In this document: positions 7,381 to 9,823 of the stretch, piece by piece
Position numbering within the stretch: the first letter of the stretch is position 1
Layout: every line of letters starts with the position of its first letter
Assembly (NCBI GenBank): GCA_022360735.1
Contig: JAKSCF010000241.1
Location: forward strand, 1 to 9,823
Direction: 5' to 3'
Origin: Clostridia bacterium
GTDB taxonomy: Bacteria; Bacillota_A; Clostridia; Peptostreptococcales; JAAYPU01
Length of the DNA: 9,823 bases
Notes under the pieces: generated by a model
What the model was told of the DNA's origin: nothing
Seen by the model: only the letters and a program-made list of their open reading frames with translations
The model's database searches: none
Position numbers and translations under genes: made by a program

Positions 7381-8340
7381 TTAGTATGTCAAAGTGTATA
7401 AATGACGTCCACCATTTTCAGGTCCTTTAATAACACTTTCGATGTCTTCACGTTTACGTTGGGTTACCTTATCAATAGGCGGTAGTTGTCCGGCCGGATA
7501 TTTTGTGATAATGTCATTTACCAATTTTTCTAAGTAGTCCAAAATCCTTTCTACACCCTCTCGAGCTTTTTCTACATCTGCCAGCTTGGCATTTCCAATA
7601 ACACCTTCAGGCGAGCAGATGCACTCCATACCTACAGAACCATATGCGTTATACCATTTAATTGGACCTTCACCTGTCTCTGCTGAGTTATTAATGTGTC
7701 CCGGTGGCAGCATTGGTGACGGTTTCGTCTCTACTGCATCTTCCTGACGGCATAATTCTGGAAATAGTGCAAGAGCATAGGACTGTTCACATTCGTCTGC
7801 ATGAATAAATGGTGTTTCAAAGGGTCCCCCAAATTCTTTTGTATTCAGTAATTCTTTAGCAGCATTCCAGAAGTGGGTATATAAAATAATGCCCGGTACC
7901 TGAAATTTCTTTCCAAACTTATGTATGGCTAATGGAATAACATAGTCCTGTCCGTGCCCATTCACAACAATCATTTTTCTAAATCCTGTATTCCAGAAAC
8001 CTGCAAAAACATAGCAAAGATAATCCGCTAGTATCTCCTCGGGTATTACAATGGTTCCCGGCATGCCTAAGTGATGATAAGGATGGGAGCCGTACCAAAT
8101 TGGCTGTGCGACTGTACATCCTGTGGCTTGAGCTACCTGCTCACAAAGTCTTGTGTCTAAGTAAGTATCTTCTCCATAAGGGGCACTCGGGCCGTGATTC
8201 TCAGTAGAACCTACAGGTATCAATAAAACATCATTCTTTTTTAAACGTTCTTTCACTTCAAGGGTTGTCATGTTTTGAAAGTAAACCCCAGTATTATTTT
8301 CCATGTGTCCACCCTTTGCGGGTATTTGCCATTTTGACAT
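7381..8340 (-). CDS. Creatininase-family metal hydrolase (possible IolN-like ring-opening hydrolase)
   Basis: This 319-residue protein belongs to the creatininase/MftE-like amidohydrolase family. Likely metal ligands are Glu47, His49 and Asp58 in PVGSTENHGPSAPYGEDT (42-59) and His129 in VNGHGQD (126-132); HADECEQS (180-187) forms the later conserved block. The protein is longer than the usual 240-260 residues, with an extended C-terminus ending RHLYTLTY. Gln131 stands where creatininase itself has a metal-binding Glu, so creatinine is unlikely to be the substrate. Sitting between two dehydrogenase genes in an inositol operon, it could hydrolyse a C-C bond of a diketo-inositol, the role given to IolN of Thermotoga; this is inference. 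I chose ATG 8338-8340 because GGAGG (8349-8353) precedes it at normal spacing; the earlier ATG at 8355 overlaps that site. A third ATG at residue 13 (MENNTG) is possible. Confidence 0.78.
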   Translation of the reverse strand: MSKWQIPAKGGHMENNTGVYFQNMTTLEVKERLKKNDVLLIPVGSTENHGPSAPYGEDTYLDTRLCEQVAQATGCTVAQPIWYGSHPYHHLGMPGTIVIPEEILADYLCYVFAGFWNTGFRKMIVVNGHGQDYVIPLAIHKFGKKFQVPGIILYTHFWNAAKELLNTKEFGGPFETPFIHADECEQSYALALFPELCRQEDAVETKPSPMLPPGHINNSAETGEGPIKWYNAYGSVGMECICSPEGVIGNAKLADVEKAREGVERILDYLEKLVNDIITKYPAGQLPPIDKVTQRKREDIESVIKGPENGGRHLYTLTY

Positions 8341-8348
8341 AATCCTTA

Positions 8349-8353
8349 CCTCC
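8349..8353 (-). promoter_or_regulatory. Ribosome binding site that selects the start of the creatininase-family gene
   Basis: GGAGG on the minus strand lies eight bases before ATG 8338-8340. An in-frame ATG at 8355 directly abuts this site and would place it inside the coding sequence, so that longer start is rejected. Confidence 0.7.
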
Positions 8354-8371
8354 ATTGAATCTTAATTTGTT

Positions 8372-8986
8372 TTATTTTTTTATCTTGTCATATTGTTTAC
8401 TGACAAGGACTTTGCCTGCTGTCCTGTTGCCTGCTAACGCCATGCCATGCATAATATCTTCAAGGTGTACGCGTGCCGTCACCATTTTGCGCATATCAAT
8501 ACGCCCACTTGCCATTAGCGCGATTACGTCACTATATATGCCTTGACCGGATTGTCCGTTGGAGCCGCTTATCATAGCTGCTTTAAATTGGAAAGGATAT
8601 AAATCAATATTTGTCTTTCCTATTGTATGACCGATTTGTACGGTTTTGCCACCTATGGCCATTGCTCCCTGCATGACCGGATATGTTGCATTGGTAGCAC
8701 CCGAACATTCGGCAAACAGCGAAATACCTCTTCCATTGGTTAAATCCATTAACATTTCCGATGCATCAATCTTGTCATTGGCCAGCCGGATAGGATCAAC
8801 CACATAATCAGCCCCCATTTCCAGTGCAAGCTGCCTTCGCTCCTGTGTTGTCTCGAAGCAAATCAGCTTCGCCGCACCACTGGTCTTCATCAGTGCAACT
8901 GCTGCCAACCCTACAGGTCCGGCACCAAATACTACAACATGTCCTCCCGGTCGTATGCCGCCGCCGCGTACAAATAACCCATTATA
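8372..8986 (-). pseudogene. 5'-truncated medium-chain dehydrogenase, IolM (scyllo-inosose 3-dehydrogenase)-like
   Basis: Only the C-terminal 204 residues remain, from YNGLFVRGGGIRPGG to the stop. Homologues are about 345-350 residues, so the N-terminal catalytic zinc domain (about 145 residues) is missing. The remaining part has a Rossmann motif GAGPVG (21-26), an acidic NAD-selecting Glu45, and a late segment SGSNGQSGQGIYSDVIALMA that resembles the matching part of Thermotoga IolM as I remember it. It would oxidise scyllo-inosose at a second carbon. Family members usually read AYNG here; the Ala codon is already replaced by repeat sequence, so homology ends at the Tyr codon 8984-8986. The frame continues into the tandem repeat back to a TTG at 9080-9082, giving a spurious Cys/Tyr/Val-rich leader. 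Its stop lies 31 bases before the hydrolase start. It is either a broken gene or a complete gene cut by a false join; IolM itself is a moderate-confidence call. Confidence 0.75.
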
Positions 8987-9071
8987 CATACAATACATAC
9001 AACATACAATACATACAACATACAATACATACAACATACAATACATACAACATACAATACATACAACATAC
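8987..9071. repeat. Tandem repeat, 16-bp unit, about 5.3 copies
   Basis: The unit CATACAATACATACAA repeats without any mismatch at 8987-9002, 9003-9018, 9019-9034, 9035-9050 and 9051-9066, followed by a partial CATAC. It is A/C-rich on the plus strand and G/T-rich on the minus strand. Three units make 48 bases, so no frame shift accumulates and an open frame runs through it on both strands, but this is a by-product of the repeat. It abuts the truncated dehydrogenase directly and has no spacers, so it is not a CRISPR array. Perfect copies imply recent expansion or an assembly join through a simple repeat. Confidence 0.95.
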
Positions 9072-9092
9072 ACGAAAAACAAACTTGCAGCG

Positions 9093-9441
9093 TTTACGTA
9101 TGTTGAGAGAACGAGTGCACTTCTTCAGTGAGCAAGAGTTCCTTGAAATGACTTTCAAACTCGCCCTAGACCACAACGTTTTGCGACTTCAAGGTGACAG
9201 GCAGGCGGCCAGAAACGCCAAGCTCTCGCGCAACAAAAACGTCTACAATGCAGGCCACATTTCCCCCTTTTTTTAGTGGGCTACCTCTTAAAACTACAAT
9301 GTCCGCCTAGATTTATCACGATTGCCTCAGATGTTTTACACTTTGAGTTAGCCGATAAAGCGTCCAAAAGATGTAATAAATATAGATTATTACATGTTGA
9401 GAGCATGATATCGTTTTTATTCACGAGTTTTAATACCATAT
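9093..9441 (+). repeat. Left arm of a large inverted repeat (foldback element)
   Basis: This arm of about 349 bases is the reverse complement of 9474-9823 with only scattered substitutions and a few short indels. It starts at TTTACGTATGTTGAGAG, whose partner is the last base of the window, so the true outer end may lie further out on both sides. It contains a short internal palindrome (ATGTAATAA 9371-9379 with TTATTACAT 9387-9395) and ends in GTTTTAATACCATAT. A plus-strand frame stays open through 9276 without resembling a protein I know. No transposase is present. It is compatible with a non-autonomous foldback or MITE-like element; the family is not recognised. Confidence 0.9.
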
Positions 9442-9473
9442 CGCGAACGAGGGAGTCTTCGAGCGAGTGAGCT
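9442..9473. other. Central spacer of the inverted repeat
   Basis: Thirty-two bases separate the two arms. They hold an imperfect direct repeat, GAACGAGGGAG (9445-9455) and GAGCGAGTGAG (9461-9471), matching at 9 of 11 positions. The spacer is richer in G, C and CpG than the A/T-rich arm tips on both sides. In a folded single strand it would be the loop. Confidence 0.8.
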
Positions 9474-9823
9474 ATATGGTATTAAAACGAATGAACAAAA
9501 ACGATCTGGCTCTTAACATGTAATAATCTATATTTATTACATCTTTTGGACGCTTTATCGGCTAACTTAAAGTGTAAAACATCTGAGGCAATCGTGATAA
9601 ATCTAGGCGGACATTGTAGTTTTAAGAGGTAGACAAATAAAAAAAAAGGAGGGAAATGTGGCCTGCATTGAAGACGTTTTTGTTGCACGAGAGCTTGGTG
9701 TTTCTGGCCGCCTGCCTGTCACCTTGAAGTCGCAAAACGTTGTGGTCTAGGGCGAGTTTGAAAGTCATTTAAGGAAACTCTTGCTCACTGAAGAAGTGCA
9801 CTCGTTCTCTCAACATACGTAAA
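9474..9823 (-). repeat. Right arm of the large inverted repeat, cut by the window edge
   Basis: This arm of about 350 bases mirrors 9093-9441. Differences include the poly-T/poly-C tract near 9636-9656, the segment 9489-9517 next to the centre, and single changes at 9671, 9687 and 9699. It carries the same internal palindrome (9518-9526 with 9534-9542). In this copy the frame that is open in the left arm is interrupted by a stop, so it is unlikely to encode a protein. The arm reaches the last base of the window and may continue. Confidence 0.9.

Noticed and set aside
8987..9071. CRISPR array
   Set aside because: Units are 16 bp, perfectly adjacent and without spacers, and no cas genes are present.
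8987..9082. Cys/Tyr/Val-rich N-terminus extending the truncated dehydrogenase to a TTG start
   Set aside because: It is simply the translation of the 16-bp tandem repeat; it has no ribosome site and no similarity to the dehydrogenase N-terminus, which should hold the zinc site.
9276..9688. Two short proteins sharing a block beginning LLKLQCPPRFITIAS, one in each arm
   Set aside because: They are the same DNA read from mirrored arms, have no ribosome sites and match no family I know, so they are not called as genes.
9093..9823. Purely artificial palindrome from a single molecule copied back on itself
   Set aside because: The arms differ by scattered substitutions, including CpG transitions, and have distinct sequence near the centre. 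An exact self-copy would match throughout, though noisy long-read error cannot be fully excluded.

Overview
The window looks like a low-GC, Gram-positive (Firmicutes/Clostridia-type) bacterial catabolic operon joined at its right end to about 840 bases of repetitive DNA of a quite different character. The bacterial assignment rests on strong GGAGG-type ribosome sites before the genes, GTG as well as ATG starts, compact same-strand packing, and a lipoprotein-type sugar-binding protein. No tRNA, rRNA, CRISPR array or transposase was found.

Bacterial part (about 171-8986). Every gene lies on the minus strand, so transcription runs right to left: truncated IolM-like dehydrogenase (8372-8986), creatininase-fold hydrolase (7381-8340), zinc alcohol dehydrogenase (6285-7337), a 196-base gap with a long inverted repeat, IolI-type inosose isomerase (5261-6088), XylF-type binding lipoprotein (4043-5158), a 102-base gap with a 15-bp perfect stem-loop, XylG-type double ATPase (2372-3940), XylH-type permease (1200-2402) and IolG-type inositol dehydrogenase (171-1187). 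Bases 1-170, downstream of iolG, are AT-rich; I see no gene and no clear terminator there. No regulator is visible.

How they work together: an ABC importer brings in a cyclitol or sugar. IolG oxidises it to a ketone (inosose) and IolI moves the ketone. An IolM-like enzyme would oxidise a second position, and a creatininase-fold hydrolase could open the diketo ring. This resembles the inositol route described in Thermotoga maritima (IolG/IolM/IolN/IolO) more than the Bacillus IolBCDEJ route, none of whose other genes are seen here. The inositol assignment comes from IolG, IolI and the IolM-like fragment; the transporter itself looks like the xylose family.

Right end (8987-9823). The IolM-like gene stops at a Tyr codon and runs directly into a 16-bp tandem repeat (about five copies). 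After a short spacer comes a near-perfect inverted repeat with arms of about 350 bp and a 32-base centre, reaching the window edge. The arms differ at a modest number of sites, two of them CpG transitions. This looks like a foldback or MITE-like element or foreign (possibly eukaryotic) DNA. The junction could be an assembly chimera, a real insertion, or bacterial DNA inside another genome; the sequence alone does not decide.
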